This document shows, in pieces, positions 51,021 to 59,468 of a stretch of 64,000 bases of DNA. A program made the position numbers and the translations under genes. Source of the stretch: Rhodococcus rhodnii (GTDB lineage: Bacteria; Actinomycetota; Actinomycetes; Mycobacteriales; Pseudonocardiaceae); the NCBI GenBank assembly GCA_000720375.1, contig JOAA01000014.1:1-64000 (forward strand), in the 5' to 3' direction. The notes beneath the pieces are model-generated. The model did no database searches, had not been told where the DNA came from, and worked only from the letters and a program-made list of their open reading frames with translations. Each line of letters begins with the position of its first letter. The stretch's first letter is position 1.

Positions 51021-53059
51021 CCGCCGCCGCTGTTGATCATGCGGACGATACGGAAGTGATAGTCGCGGAACGGCGGCGAACAGGCTGGCACCGGTACGCC
51101 CTCGCGGCGATCCTCGTGCTCGGCACTGTCCTCTACGCCGCGGTGCTGTGGAGTGGCAACTGGGGCAACACGTACTACACGGCCGCGGTCAAGTCGATGT
51201 CGTTGAACTTCACCAACTTCATCTTCGGCTCGTTCGACCCGGCCGGTGTGGTCACAGTGGACAAACCGCCGCTGGCGTTGTGGCCGCAGGTGATCTCGGT
51301 GTGGATCTTCGGGTACCACGACTGGTCGATTCTGCTGCCGCAGGTGATCGAGGGCGTCGCCGCGATCTTCCTGCTGCACCGGACCGTTCGGCTGTGGGCG
51401 GGGGAGAACGCCGCCCTGATCGCCGCGTTGATCTTCGCGTTGACGCCGATCACCGTGGTCACCAACCGCACCAACAACACCGACGCGATGCTCGTGCTGA
51501 TGCTTGTCGCCGCGGCGTACGCGTTCACCCGTGCGATGAAAGCGGTCGAGCCAAAGACCCGGACAAAGTGGTTGTGGTTCGCGGCTTTCCTGATCGGCTG
51601 TGGATTCCTGGCGAAGATGCTGGCCGCGTGGATCGTGGTGCCCGCGTTCATCGCCGCCTATCTCGCGGGCAGCAAAGCCAAATGGACCCGGCAAGTCTTC
51701 GACGTCATTGGCGCGGCTGTGGTTCTGCTGGCCAGTTCACTGTGGTGGGTGGCCGTTGTGGACCTGTGGCCGGGGCAGAAGCCTTATATCGGTGGCAGTA
51801 CTGACGGCACCGCGCTGGATCTGGTGCTCGGCTACAACGGACTCGGTCGCGTGTTCGGCGGTGAAGGTCCCGGCGGCCGAGGCGGTGGCGGAGAGGTCGT
51901 CTTCGGCGGTGGCGGTCCTGGTGGTGCCGGCGGCGCGAATCTCGCGTTCGGTGGCGAATCCGGTCCCGGCAGGATGTTCGGTGAGGCCGTCGGCGGTCAG
52001 ATCAGCTGGCTGCTGCCGTTGGCCTTGATCGCCCTCGTTGTCGCCGCGGTGCTTGGGTTCCGTCGGTTCCGCAGGTTCGCTCCCGCGGACACGGCCCGGC
52101 GCGCGGGTTGGGTGCTGTGGGGTGGTTGGCTGATCGTCAACGCGCTGGTGTTCAGCTTGCAGGAAGGCATCTTCCACCCGTACTACACGACCGTGATGGC
52201 TCCGGCGATCGGTGCCTTGGTCGGAGCGGGCACGGTGTGGGCGGTCAAGATGTACCGCGATCCCCAGGGACTGAGCTGGCTCGTGCTGCCTGCCAGTGTC
52301 GCGGTCGCGGCGGCATGGGCATGGGTGCTGATCTCACGGGACACCGCGTGGAACGGCTGGCTCCGGTGGGCGGTTCTCGGTGTCGCGGTGGTGGCGATCC
52401 TGTTTCTGGTGCTGCGTAAGGCAAAGCGAGCGGCCATTGTGCTCGGTCTGGTGGCCGTGCTGCTCGCTCCGGGTGTGTGGTCGGGAGTCGGAGCGTTCGC
52501 GTCCACCGGCAACGCCGGGATTCCCACGGCGGGACCGGCAGCGAACAACGCTGGTGGCTTCATGGTGCGACTGCCGCCTGGTGTGACGACTCCGCCGCCC
52601 GGGATGATGCCGCCGCAAGTCGCCGGCGGCCCAGGTGGTCCAGGTGGTCCTGGTGGACGGCCGACCGGCACGCTCACCGCGGACCAGCAGAAGATCGTGG
52701 ACTACGCCAAGGCGAACTCGGGTGGTGCCGAGTACCTGATGGCCGTCGAGGGCGGCGCGCAGGCCGCGTCGGCGTACATCATGGCCACCGACGAGAACAT
52801 CGTCAGCATGGGCGGCTTCAGCGGCCGCGACCCGGCCCCGACCGCCGAGCAGTTGGCCGCGTGGGTCAAGGAGGGCAAGCTCAAGTTCGTCCTCGTCGGC
52901 AACGGCCGAGGCGGCGGTGGCCGTGCGGGTGCCGGTGGCGGAACTGGCGGCAACGGGATGCTCGGCCAGCCGTCGGCAACGTCCACATGGGTGCAGGAGA
53001 ACTGCGAGTCCGTGCTGACCGTGGGCAGCCAGCAGCTCTACGAATGTACGAACGGATGA
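51017..53059 (+). CDS. GT39/ArnT-type polyprenyl-phosphate glycosyltransferase
   Basis: A 680-residue multi-spanning membrane protein of the PMT/ArnT superfamily (YkcB-like). Early acidic motif FGSFDPAGVVTVDKPPLALW, then LLHRTVRLWAG and RTNNTDAMLVL, are characteristic. About 11-12 TM helices are followed by a C-terminal extracytoplasmic domain (~500-680). Two Gly-rich inserts stand out: ~275-315 (GGGGPGGAGGA) and ~620-650. It would transfer a sugar from the lipid carrier made by the upstream GT2 enzyme to a cell-envelope acceptor. Confidence 0.85.
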   Translation: MTAAAVDHADDTEVIVAERRRTGWHRYALAAILVLGTVLYAAVLWSGNWGNTYYTAAVKSMSLNFTNFIFGSFDPAGVVTVDKPPLALWPQVISVWIFGYHDWSILLPQVIEGVAAIFLLHRTVRLWAGENAALIAALIFALTPITVVTNRTNNTDAMLVLMLVAAAYAFTRAMKAVEPKTRTKWLWFAAFLIGCGFLAKMLAAWIVVPAFIAAYLAGSKAKWTRQVFDVIGAAVVLLASSLWWVAVVDLWPGQKPYIGGSTDGTALDLVLGYNGLGRVFGGEGPGGRGGGGEVVFGGGGPGGAGGANLAFGGESGPGRMFGEAVGGQISWLLPLALIALVVAAVLGFRRFRRFAPADTARRAGWVLWGGWLIVNALVFSLQEGIFHPYYTTVMAPAIGALVGAGTVWAVKMYRDPQGLSWLVLPASVAVAAAWAWVLISRDTAWNGWLRWAVLGVAVVAILFLVLRKAKRAAIVLGLVAVLLAPGVWSGVGAFASTGNAGIPTAGPAANNAGGFMVRLPPGVTTPPPGMMPPQVAGGPGGPGGPGGRPTGTLTADQQKIVDYAKANSGGAEYLMAVEGGAQAASAYIMATDENIVSMGGFSGRDPAPTAEQLAAWVKEGKLKFVLVGNGRGGGGRAGAGGGTGGNGMLGQPSATSTWVQENCESVLTVGSQQLYECTNG

Positions 53060-53070
53060 ATCACAGATAG

Positions 53071-53091
53071 TTCCCAGGTTGTTCCCAGGTT
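53071..53091. promoter_or_regulatory. Direct repeat TTCCCAGGTT x2, candidate response-regulator box
   Basis: Two identical decamers (53071-53080, 53082-53091) spaced 11 bp apart, one helical turn, as in OmpR/PhoB-type sites, 19 bp before the response-regulator start. A single related copy (CTCCCAGGTT) lies at 49707-49716 before the first operon gene. Autoregulation is likely. Confidence 0.6.
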
Positions 53092-53110
53092 CGTCGTTGA
53101 CGCTGGTCAG

Positions 53111-53821
53111 GTGGACTCCCAGCAGGCGACCGTGCTCGTGGTCGACGACGAACCGAACATCCTGGAGCTGCTGTCGGCCGCGCTTCGGCTCAGCGGGTTC
53201 GTCGTGCACGCGGCGGACTGCGGAGCCGAAGCGCTGGCCGCGGCCCGGCGGGTACGGCCGGACATCGTGGTGCTCGACGTGATGCTGCCCGACACCGACG
53301 GCTTCACCCTCGCCCGCAGCCTGCGCACGGTGCAGGACCGTCTTCCGGTCCTCTTCCTCACCGCACGCGACGCGCTGGAGGACCGGATCGCGGGCCTGAC
53401 CGCGGGCGGCGACGACTACGTGACCAAACCCTTCAGCCTGGAGGAAGTGGTCCTGCGCCTGCGGGCGATCCTGCGTCGTACCAACGGAGGCACCGAGATG
53501 CCACGCGACGACGGCACATTCCGTTACGCCGACCTGATCCTGGACGAGGACGCCCACGAGGTCTACCGCGCGGGCAAGCTCGTGCAGCTCTCGCCGACGG
53601 AGTTCAACCTGCTGCGGTACCTGATGGTCAACGCGGAACGCGTGGTGAGCAAACCCCAGATCCTCGACCGGGTCTGGAACTACGACTTCGGCGGCGACGG
53701 AAGGATCGTCGAGTCCTACATCAGCTACCTGCGCCGCAAGATCGACTCGGTGCAGCCTGCCCTGATCCACACCATCCGCGGCGTCGGCTACTCGTTGAGA
53801 CTGCCCAGGGACGAGCGCTGA
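53111..53821 (+). CDS. OmpR-family response regulator
   Basis: 236 residues. Receiver domain (1-~120): ATVLVVDDEPNILELL (acidic pocket), VVLDVMLPDTDGFTL (phospho-Asp), FLTARDALEDRIAG (Thr) and YVTKPFSLEEV (Lys). C-terminal winged HTH (~135-235): VQLSPTEFNLLRYLMVN, IVESYISYLRRKID. GTG start with no good Shine-Dalgarno. Overlaps the kinase gene by one base (TGATG). It probably binds the TTCCCAGGTT repeats just upstream and regulates the glycosyltransferases. Confidence 0.93.
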   Translation: MDSQQATVLVVDDEPNILELLSAALRLSGFVVHAADCGAEALAAARRVRPDIVVLDVMLPDTDGFTLARSLRTVQDRLPVLFLTARDALEDRIAGLTAGGDDYVTKPFSLEEVVLRLRAILRRTNGGTEMPRDDGTFRYADLILDEDAHEVYRAGKLVQLSPTEFNLLRYLMVNAERVVSKPQILDRVWNYDFGGDGRIVESYISYLRRKIDSVQPALIHTIRGVGYSLRLPRDER

Positions 53822-55272
53822 TGGCGTGGGGACGGCCGTGGACGCTGCGGATGCGACTGGTCGTGGCGATGCTGTTGCTGACAACGGTCGCACTCGGTGT
53901 GATCGGTGTGTCCAGTGTGGTGCTGATCCGGGAGTCGATGATCGCCAGAATGGACGATCAGCTCAGGGAGCTGGCCAAGCGGCGGCCACCGAGGATCATG
54001 CCGCAGCCCCCGCCCGACGAAGCGCCGCCCCGGCGCAACTCCGAAGGTCTGCCGACCGAGTTCACCGTGCTGGTGTTCAGCCCCAACGGGCTGGTCGAGG
54101 CCGGCAACCCGAAGATCGGACCGGAACTGCCGGTCAGCAATCCCGGCTCGCTCCCGTCGATCCTCGACCGTCCGTTCATCGCCGATGACAAACAGGGCGG
54201 CTCGCCGTGGCGCGTCCTGATCACGCACCGGCAGACCCCGGACGGTGAGGCGACGATCATGGTCGCGCAGTCGCTGGAGACCACCGAGGCGACGGTGACC
54301 AGACTGATCTGGATCGAGGTCGGTGTCGGGGTCGCACTGCTGGTCGCCATCGGCGGAGTGGGATTCCTGTTGGTACGCCTGGGCTTGCGGCCCCTGACCA
54401 AGATCGAGGGAACTGCCGGGCACATCGCGGGCGGCGACCTCGACCGCAGGCTGGAATCCGACTCGCGGACCGAGGTCGGCAGGCTCGGCGGCGCACTGAA
54501 CACCATGGTCGGCAGGCTCTCTTCGGCGCTGCGCCAACGTGAACAGTCCGAAACGCGGCTCCGCCGGTTCGTCGCGGACGCCTCCCACGAGCTGCGCACC
54601 CCGCTGACCTCGATCCGTGGCTTCGCGGAACTGCATCGGCGCGGGGGAGCGCCCGAACGGGCCGATGTGGACAGACTGATGAGCCGCATCGAAGGCGAAG
54701 CGATCCGGATGGGCCTGCTCGTCGAAGACCTGCTGATGCTGGCCCGGCTGGACCAGGAACGCGCGCTGGACCTGACCGAGCTGGACATCCGGACGCTGGT
54801 GGAAGACGCCGTGCACGATGCGCGGGCCCGTGATCCCGAGCGCGAATTGATCGTCGAATGCGCGCGCAAGCCCATCCGGGTGACAGCGGACGAACACCGG
54901 ATGCGTCAGGTCATCACGAACCTGATCAGCAACGCGATGACCCACACGCCCCAGGGCACCACGATCCGGGTCCGCGTCGGCCTGCCGGCGAACCGTAAAA
55001 CGCCACCCGTTGCCATCGCCGGGACGTTGGAGCACTACGGCCGCGTGGTGCTCGAGGTGATCGACGAAGGGCCTGGGATTCCCCCTGAGGCCGCGCCGAA
55101 CATCTTCGACCGGTTCTACCGCGTGGACGAGGCCCGGTCCCGCACCCGCGGCGGAACCGGGCTGGGCCTGGCGATCACCGCGGCCATCCTGGAGGCCCAC
55201 GGCGGCCGGGTCGAACTGCGCACCGCGCCAGGCGAAGGCGCCAGGTTCACGGTATTGCTGCCGCTGCCCTGA
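53821..55272 (+). CDS. Sensor histidine kinase
   Basis: A 483-residue membrane kinase. TM1 (~12-37, LVVAMLLLTTVALGVIGVS) and TM2 (~160-182) flank a ~120-residue extracytoplasmic sensor rich in Pro. HAMP follows (LRPLTKIEGTAGHIAGGDL), then the H-box FVADASHELRTPLTSIRG, N-box ITNLISNAMTHTP, G1 EVIDEGPGIPPE, F-box FDRFYRVDE and G2 GTGLGLAITAAI. Partner of the upstream regulator. The signal may reflect envelope sugar decoration, given the operon (inference). Confidence 0.93.
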   Translation: MAWGRPWTLRMRLVVAMLLLTTVALGVIGVSSVVLIRESMIARMDDQLRELAKRRPPRIMPQPPPDEAPPRRNSEGLPTEFTVLVFSPNGLVEAGNPKIGPELPVSNPGSLPSILDRPFIADDKQGGSPWRVLITHRQTPDGEATIMVAQSLETTEATVTRLIWIEVGVGVALLVAIGGVGFLLVRLGLRPLTKIEGTAGHIAGGDLDRRLESDSRTEVGRLGGALNTMVGRLSSALRQREQSETRLRRFVADASHELRTPLTSIRGFAELHRRGGAPERADVDRLMSRIEGEAIRMGLLVEDLLMLARLDQERALDLTELDIRTLVEDAVHDARARDPERELIVECARKPIRVTADEHRMRQVITNLISNAMTHTPQGTTIRVRVGLPANRKTPPVAIAGTLEHYGRVVLEVIDEGPGIPPEAAPNIFDRFYRVDEARSRTRGGTGLGLAITAAILEAHGGRVELRTAPGEGARFTVLLPLP

Positions 55273-55280
55273 TCAGGCCT

Positions 55281-55322
55281 CGTGAGTGTTTTCGCCGGTT
55301 AGAACCGGCGAAAACACTCACG
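55281..55322. terminator. 20-bp perfect hairpin terminator between convergent genes
   Basis: Arms 55281-55300 and 55303-55322 are perfectly complementary over 20 bp with a two-base AG loop; the outer part reads CGTGAGTG/CACTCACG as in the mgtC terminator. The stop codon of the minus-strand gene lies within the right arm, so one hairpin serves both transcripts. Confidence 0.85.
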
Positions 55323-56136
55323 ACCCGAAGCGGGCGGCTGCGATGGGGCGTTGGGCGACGGTGTAGGTCCCGGTGGAGGACGTGTTGACACTCCAGCGGT
55401 AACGAGTGAAGGCCCCAGTGCTGTTGGAAACGTAGAACATCATGTGCCCGAACCCGACGCCCTCACGGTCGTTCACGCCGTCGATGAGCCGGATGTCCGG
55501 GTAGGCGTGATAGTTCCCCACGCCAAGGACCCCATGCGGATCCGACGTGCAGTCGATGACTTCGACCGCGTACTGGGTCTCCCCGGGGAAGTTCAGCGAG
55601 GAACTGGGCGCGACGTACGTTCCCTTGACCCGCCGGACCATGACGATGTGCCCGGTCTGCGTGGGCTGGCCGTTGTTGTAGTCGATCGCGATGAAGTCCC
55701 CGGCCCGCAGATCGACCAGCCGGGAAACGGCCTGCCAGCCCTGGGCTCCGGCGGCGAAGCCCTGCCGGTACTGCCGGGCATTGGGACTGCGGGACCCGAA
55801 CTGGGCCTCGAAGTACTCGGGAGTGGCCGACGGGTACGTCCGGCGCAGTAGGCCGGTCAGGAACGACGCGCACTGCGACTGGTTGAACCACGTCGAAGGC
55901 TGCCCAGGCGTGCCCCACGTGAGTACGTTCGGTGTCCCGTCGTCCTTGTAGTTGTTGTTCTCCCGCGGACAGGCGGGCAGGTTCAGGTATTGCGCGAACG
56001 TCTCCGCCTCGATCACGTGCAGGACCGTGGGGAGGTAAGGATCGGCGGGCAACTCGGCCGCCGAGGCCGGAACACTGCTTGACGCGGCGAAGATCGCACC
56101 CGCGCCGAGCAGCGTCCGTCTAGGTAAGGACGTCAT
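55318..56136 (-). CDS. Secreted protein resembling a NlpC/CHAP-type cysteine hydrolase
   Basis: 272 residues with an Arg-Arg signal (RRTLLGAGAIFAASS, Tat or Sec) ending near SASA/PASA. A possible papain-like core shows QSQCASFLTGLL (Cys near 88), a DLRAGDFIAIDYNNG turn and TGHIVMVRR (His ~163), the order expected for NlpC/P60 or CHAP peptidoglycan hydrolases. A C-terminal part has YHAYPDIRLIDG and GFGHMMFYV. Similar secreted proteins are common in actinomycetes and mostly uncharacterised. Confidence 0.6.
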   Translation of the reverse strand: MTSLPRRTLLGAGAIFAASSSVPASAAELPADPYLPTVLHVIEAETFAQYLNLPACPRENNNYKDDGTPNVLTWGTPGQPSTWFNQSQCASFLTGLLRRTYPSATPEYFEAQFGSRSPNARQYRQGFAAGAQGWQAVSRLVDLRAGDFIAIDYNNGQPTQTGHIVMVRRVKGTYVAPSSSLNFPGETQYAVEVIDCTSDPHGVLGVGNYHAYPDIRLIDGVNDREGVGFGHMMFYVSNSTGAFTRYRWSVNTSSTGTYTVAQRPIAAARFGS

Positions 56137-56145
56137 AGTCCCAAG

Positions 56146-57651
56146 TTAGTGCTTTGCGAGCACTCCGTCGCGGCGTCGGGTGATGCCGAGCGGGTTGGCG
56201 TCCTGCAGCTCTGGCGGGAGCAGCTCGTCCGGCCACGTCTGGTACGTCACCGGAGAGAGCCACCGGTAGATGCCGGGCACGCCGATCGACGTGTGGATCG
56301 CGTTCGTCGTCGCGGGCCACGGGCCGCCGTGCTGCATCGCCCACGCCAGGGCGATGCCAGTCGGCCAGCCGTTGTAGATCAGCCGTCCCGCGATCTTGTG
56401 CAGCTCGGCAGCCACCGCTGCGGCTTCCTTGTGTTCCGACGGCGACGCGTGGACCGTGCCGGTCAGCGTGCCGGGCAACGTGGACAGCACCGGCAGGACG
56501 TCGGCGACGTCCGAGTACGTGACCACGATTCCCGCTGGGCCGAAGTTCTCCTCGGTCAGCGTCTCCTGGTTGGCCACGAACGTCTCCAGCGGCACGGAGA
56601 ACAGCGCGGGCTTGCCCGCCCACGCCTCGTCCGGCGCGGTGCCGGTGGCCACCAGCGAGACCAAGTCATTGTTGGACAACGCTTCCACGTGCGAGCGGTA
56701 CGAGTCGCACATCCGCTCGTTGAGCATCGCGCCACCGTTCGACTCGGCGACGGCCTTGCCCAACGAGTCCACAATAGACGAAGGCGCGAACACCAGTCCC
56801 GGGTTGGTGCAGAACTGGCCGACGCCCATGGTCACCGACTGCGCGAAGCCCGCCGCGATCTCCTCGGCGCGCTCCGCCGCCGCACCGGGCAGGATCACCG
56901 TCGGGTTCACGCTGCCCAGCTCACCGTAGAACGGGATCGGGTCCGGCCGGGAGTTCGCCAGGTCGTACAGCGCGCGCCCGCCGCCGATCGAGCCGGTGAA
57001 GCCCGCGGCCTTGACCAGCGGGTGCTGCACCAGGCGGACACCGGACTGGGTGCCGTAGATGACCGAGAACAGACCCTCCGGCGCGCCACCCTCAGCCAGC
57101 GCTTCCGAGACGACGCGAGCGGTCTCACGGGTCGTGTTCGGGTGCGCCGAGTGGCCCTTCACCACGACCGCGCATCCTGCGGCCAGCGCCGATGCCGTGT
57201 CCGAACCCACTGTGGACAGGGCGAACGGGAAGTTGCTCGCCGAGTACACCGCGATCATGCCGATCGGGCGCAGCACGCGCCGCACGTCCGGGCGCGGCGG
57301 GATGATGTCCATGTCCGGCGAGTCGATCATCGCTTCGACGTAGCTGCCCTCGCGCAGCACGTCCGCGAACATCCGCAGCTGGTTGGTCGTGCGCTTCAGC
57401 TCGGTGGTCAACCGGGGCACGCCCAGCGCGGTCTCCGAGTCGCAGACGCTGATCAGCGTCTCGGAGTTCTCGTCAAGCCGGTCGGCCACCAGGTCGAGCA
57501 CCCTGGCGCGGTCCTCGGCACCGCGGCCCGACCACACCTCGAATGCCGAGTGCGCGACCTCGCAGAGCCGGTCCACCTCGGTGTCCGAAGTGGCCTCGAG
57601 CGGGTCGCCGAACGGCTCACCCGTCCTCGGGTTGTAGCCCTGCACACTCAC
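56146..57651 (-). CDS. Alpha-ketoglutarate semialdehyde dehydrogenase (ALDH family)
   Basis: 501 residues. Cofactor motif VVVKGHSAHPNTT, catalytic Glu in FYGELGSVNPT and catalytic Cys in GVGQFCTNPGLV. These variants are typical of the 2,5-dioxopentanoate (alpha-KGSA) dehydrogenases of aldarate and pentose pathways, which use NAD(P)+ to give 2-oxoglutarate. GTG 57651 is chosen: GGAGG lies eight bases upstream and the longer frame is antisense to the next gene. Overlaps the uronate dehydrogenase stop codon by 4 bp. It is the last enzymatic step of the hexuronate route encoded here. Confidence 0.9.
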   Translation of the reverse strand: MSVQGYNPRTGEPFGDPLEATSDTEVDRLCEVAHSAFEVWSGRGAEDRARVLDLVADRLDENSETLISVCDSETALGVPRLTTELKRTTNQLRMFADVLREGSYVEAMIDSPDMDIIPPRPDVRRVLRPIGMIAVYSASNFPFALSTVGSDTASALAAGCAVVVKGHSAHPNTTRETARVVSEALAEGGAPEGLFSVIYGTQSGVRLVQHPLVKAAGFTGSIGGGRALYDLANSRPDPIPFYGELGSVNPTVILPGAAAERAEEIAAGFAQSVTMGVGQFCTNPGLVFAPSSIVDSLGKAVAESNGGAMLNERMCDSYRSHVEALSNNDLVSLVATGTAPDEAWAGKPALFSVPLETFVANQETLTEENFGPAGIVVTYSDVADVLPVLSTLPGTLTGTVHASPSEHKEAAAVAAELHKIAGRLIYNGWPTGIALAWAMQHGGPWPATTNAIHTSIGVPGIYRWLSPVTYQTWPDELLPPELQDANPLGITRRRDGVLAKH

Positions 57652-58472
57652 CGTCCTGCCTCCTTCACAGCTGTGTTGAAGTCCGGGCCGCACCATGCGC
57701 CGCCCAGGTAGCGCGCGGCGTACGAGTCCGGGTCGAGCTCGCCGTGCTGTGCGATCACTTCCTCGGCGTACACCTCGGAGTCGTCCTGCGACTCGTAGCC
57801 CAGCTTGCGGCCCTCGTCGAGGGAGAACCACCGGCGGGTGTTGTCCGAAACGCCCCAGATGACCCGGAATCCGGGCTCGGGCGTGGCCAGGCACGCCTCG
57901 AACAGCCGCGCGGCGTCGGCGGGGGACAGCCACGTCGACAGCATCCGGACGTCCTTGGGTTTCTCGAAGCACGATCCGATCCGGACGCAGATCACGTCCA
58001 TGCCGTAGCGGTCGACGTACATGCTGCCCAACGCCTCGACCGCGACCTTGCTGACGCCGTAGTTGGTGTCCGGGCGGGGAAATTCGTAGTCGCCCGCTTC
58101 GCCGTCGGCCTTCTTCACGTAGCCGACGGCGTGGTTGGAGCTGGCCAGCACAACGCGCTTGACGTCCTGCCTGCGCGCGGCCTCCAGCACCACGTAGGTG
58201 CCGTTGATGTTGACGTCGAGGATCTTGGACCAGACCTGCTCGAGGCTGTGCCCGCCGAGGTGGATCACCGCGTCCACGCCCGCGCAGGCCTGCTCCATCG
58301 CGTCCATGTCGGTGATGGACGCCTGGATGATCTCGACTTGCTCGCCGTCGGCCGCGGCGGGCAGCTCCGCGATGTCCAGCAGCCGCAGTATCCGATCGTC
58401 GCCGGCAAGCCGAGGGCGCATCAACGTCCCGACTCCGCCTGCCGCACCGGTGATCAGGATGCGTTGGGTCAC
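57648..58472 (-). CDS. udh: Uronate dehydrogenase (NAD-dependent SDR)
   Basis: 274 residues. NAD motif ILITGAAGGVGTLMRP, then VIHLGGHSLEQVW, VVLASSNHAVGYV (catalytic Ser) and YGVSKVAVEALG (Tyr-x3-Lys). The SSNHxxGxY segment and length match uronate dehydrogenases, which oxidise glucuronate or galacturonate to the aldarolactone. GTG start with GGGAAAG upstream. First enzyme of the pathway; operon with the KGSA dehydrogenase. Confidence 0.88.
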   Translation of the reverse strand: MTQRILITGAAGGVGTLMRPRLAGDDRILRLLDIAELPAAADGEQVEIIQASITDMDAMEQACAGVDAVIHLGGHSLEQVWSKILDVNINGTYVVLEAARRQDVKRVVLASSNHAVGYVKKADGEAGDYEFPRPDTNYGVSKVAVEALGSMYVDRYGMDVICVRIGSCFEKPKDVRMLSTWLSPADAARLFEACLATPEPGFRVIWGVSDNTRRWFSLDEGRKLGYESQDDSEVYAEEVIAQHGELDPDSYAARYLGGAWCGPDFNTAVKEAGR

Positions 58473-58522
58473 GTTCTTCTTTCCCTTTCGGTTCAGCGGC
58501 GCCTAGGAATCCAGCACGGGGG

Positions 58523-59323
58523 TCAGCGACCGAACTGGCGAAGCAGTTCGGTGATCGTCTTCGCGCCTTCGAGCAGCGCGGTGACCACCTGGTTCTCGTG
58601 GTCGGTGTCCAGCCTGCCCAGCGGCACCGAGCAGCTGATCGCGTCGATCACCGGGTTGCGGTACGGCAGCGCGACGGCGAAACAGCCGAGCCCCGGCGTG
58701 TTCTCCTCGCGTTCGTGCGCGTACCCGGCCACCCGGAACTTGGCCAGCTGCTCGTGCAGTGCGGCCTTGTCCACGACGGTGTTCGCCGTCAACGGGCTCA
58801 GTTTCTCTGGCAAAATGGAGTCGACTTCCGCCGCCGGACGTTCGGCCAACAGTGCCTTGCCGAGGGAGGTGGAGTGCGCGGGCAGCCGCCGGCCCACCCG
58901 GGACACCACGCGCAGGTGGTGCTCCGACTCGCGGCTGGCCAGGTAGACGACGTCGGCACCGTCCAGCCGAGCCAGGTGGACCGTTTCGTTGACCTCGCGG
59001 CGCACGTGTTCCATCACCCGGATGGCCACCTGCACGACCGGATCGTGGTCCAAATAGGACGTACCGACGAGCAGGGCGCGCACGCCGATGCCGTACGTCC
59101 CGCTGGCGGGCTCCACTTCCACCCAGCCGCGCGCGACCAACGTCTGCAACAGCATGTACAGGCTGGACTTCGGATAGCTCAGCTCATGGTGCAGTTCGGT
59201 CAGCGTCAGCCTGCGCTCCGAGGACGCAAGCGCCTCAAGCAGTTCGACGGTCCGGTCGGCCGACTTCACGGCGGCGGGCCGGGTGGGCTGGCTTGCCGTT
59301 TCTCGGGCTGGTTCGACCGCCAC
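58523..59323 (-). CDS. IclR-family transcriptional regulator
   Basis: 266 residues. The winged HTH (~22-85) reads RTVELLEALASSERRLTLTELHHELSYPKSSLYMLL. The IclR effector domain follows with LGKALLAERPA, GYAHEREENTPGLGCFAVAL and AISCSVPLGRL. GTG start with GGAGG upstream. Divergent from the sugar ABC transporter and upstream of udh, so it probably controls both sides of the uronate/aldarate cluster, with a uronate or ketodeoxy sugar acid as effector (inference). Confidence 0.92.
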   Translation of the reverse strand: MAVEPARETASQPTRPAAVKSADRTVELLEALASSERRLTLTELHHELSYPKSSLYMLLQTLVARGWVEVEPASGTYGIGVRALLVGTSYLDHDPVVQVAIRVMEHVRREVNETVHLARLDGADVVYLASRESEHHLRVVSRVGRRLPAHSTSLGKALLAERPAAEVDSILPEKLSPLTANTVVDKAALHEQLAKFRVAGYAHEREENTPGLGCFAVALPYRNPVIDAISCSVPLGRLDTDHENQVVTALLEGAKTITELLRQFGR

Positions 59324-59361
59324 TTGGGTCCTCCTTTGGCAACAACCCCGTCACGCGTCCT

Positions 59362-59435
59362 TGACAGTAGTCGTGCTCGATTCTTACAGTCCCGGTCGCG
59401 GGTTCACAAGTACGACCGAACTTCGCATATGTGAA
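59362..59435 (+). promoter_or_regulatory. Candidate promoter and IclR-type palindrome
   Basis: TTGACA (59362-59367), 17-bp spacer, TTACAG (59385-59390) forms a plausible promoter for the ABC transporter operon. Downstream, TTCGCATATGTGAA (59422-59435) is palindromic except at one pair, a fitting IclR operator 34 bp before the start codon. Confidence 0.5.
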
Positions 59436-59468
59436 AACTAGCGCCCCTCAGCAGGTCGGAGTGGTCCA

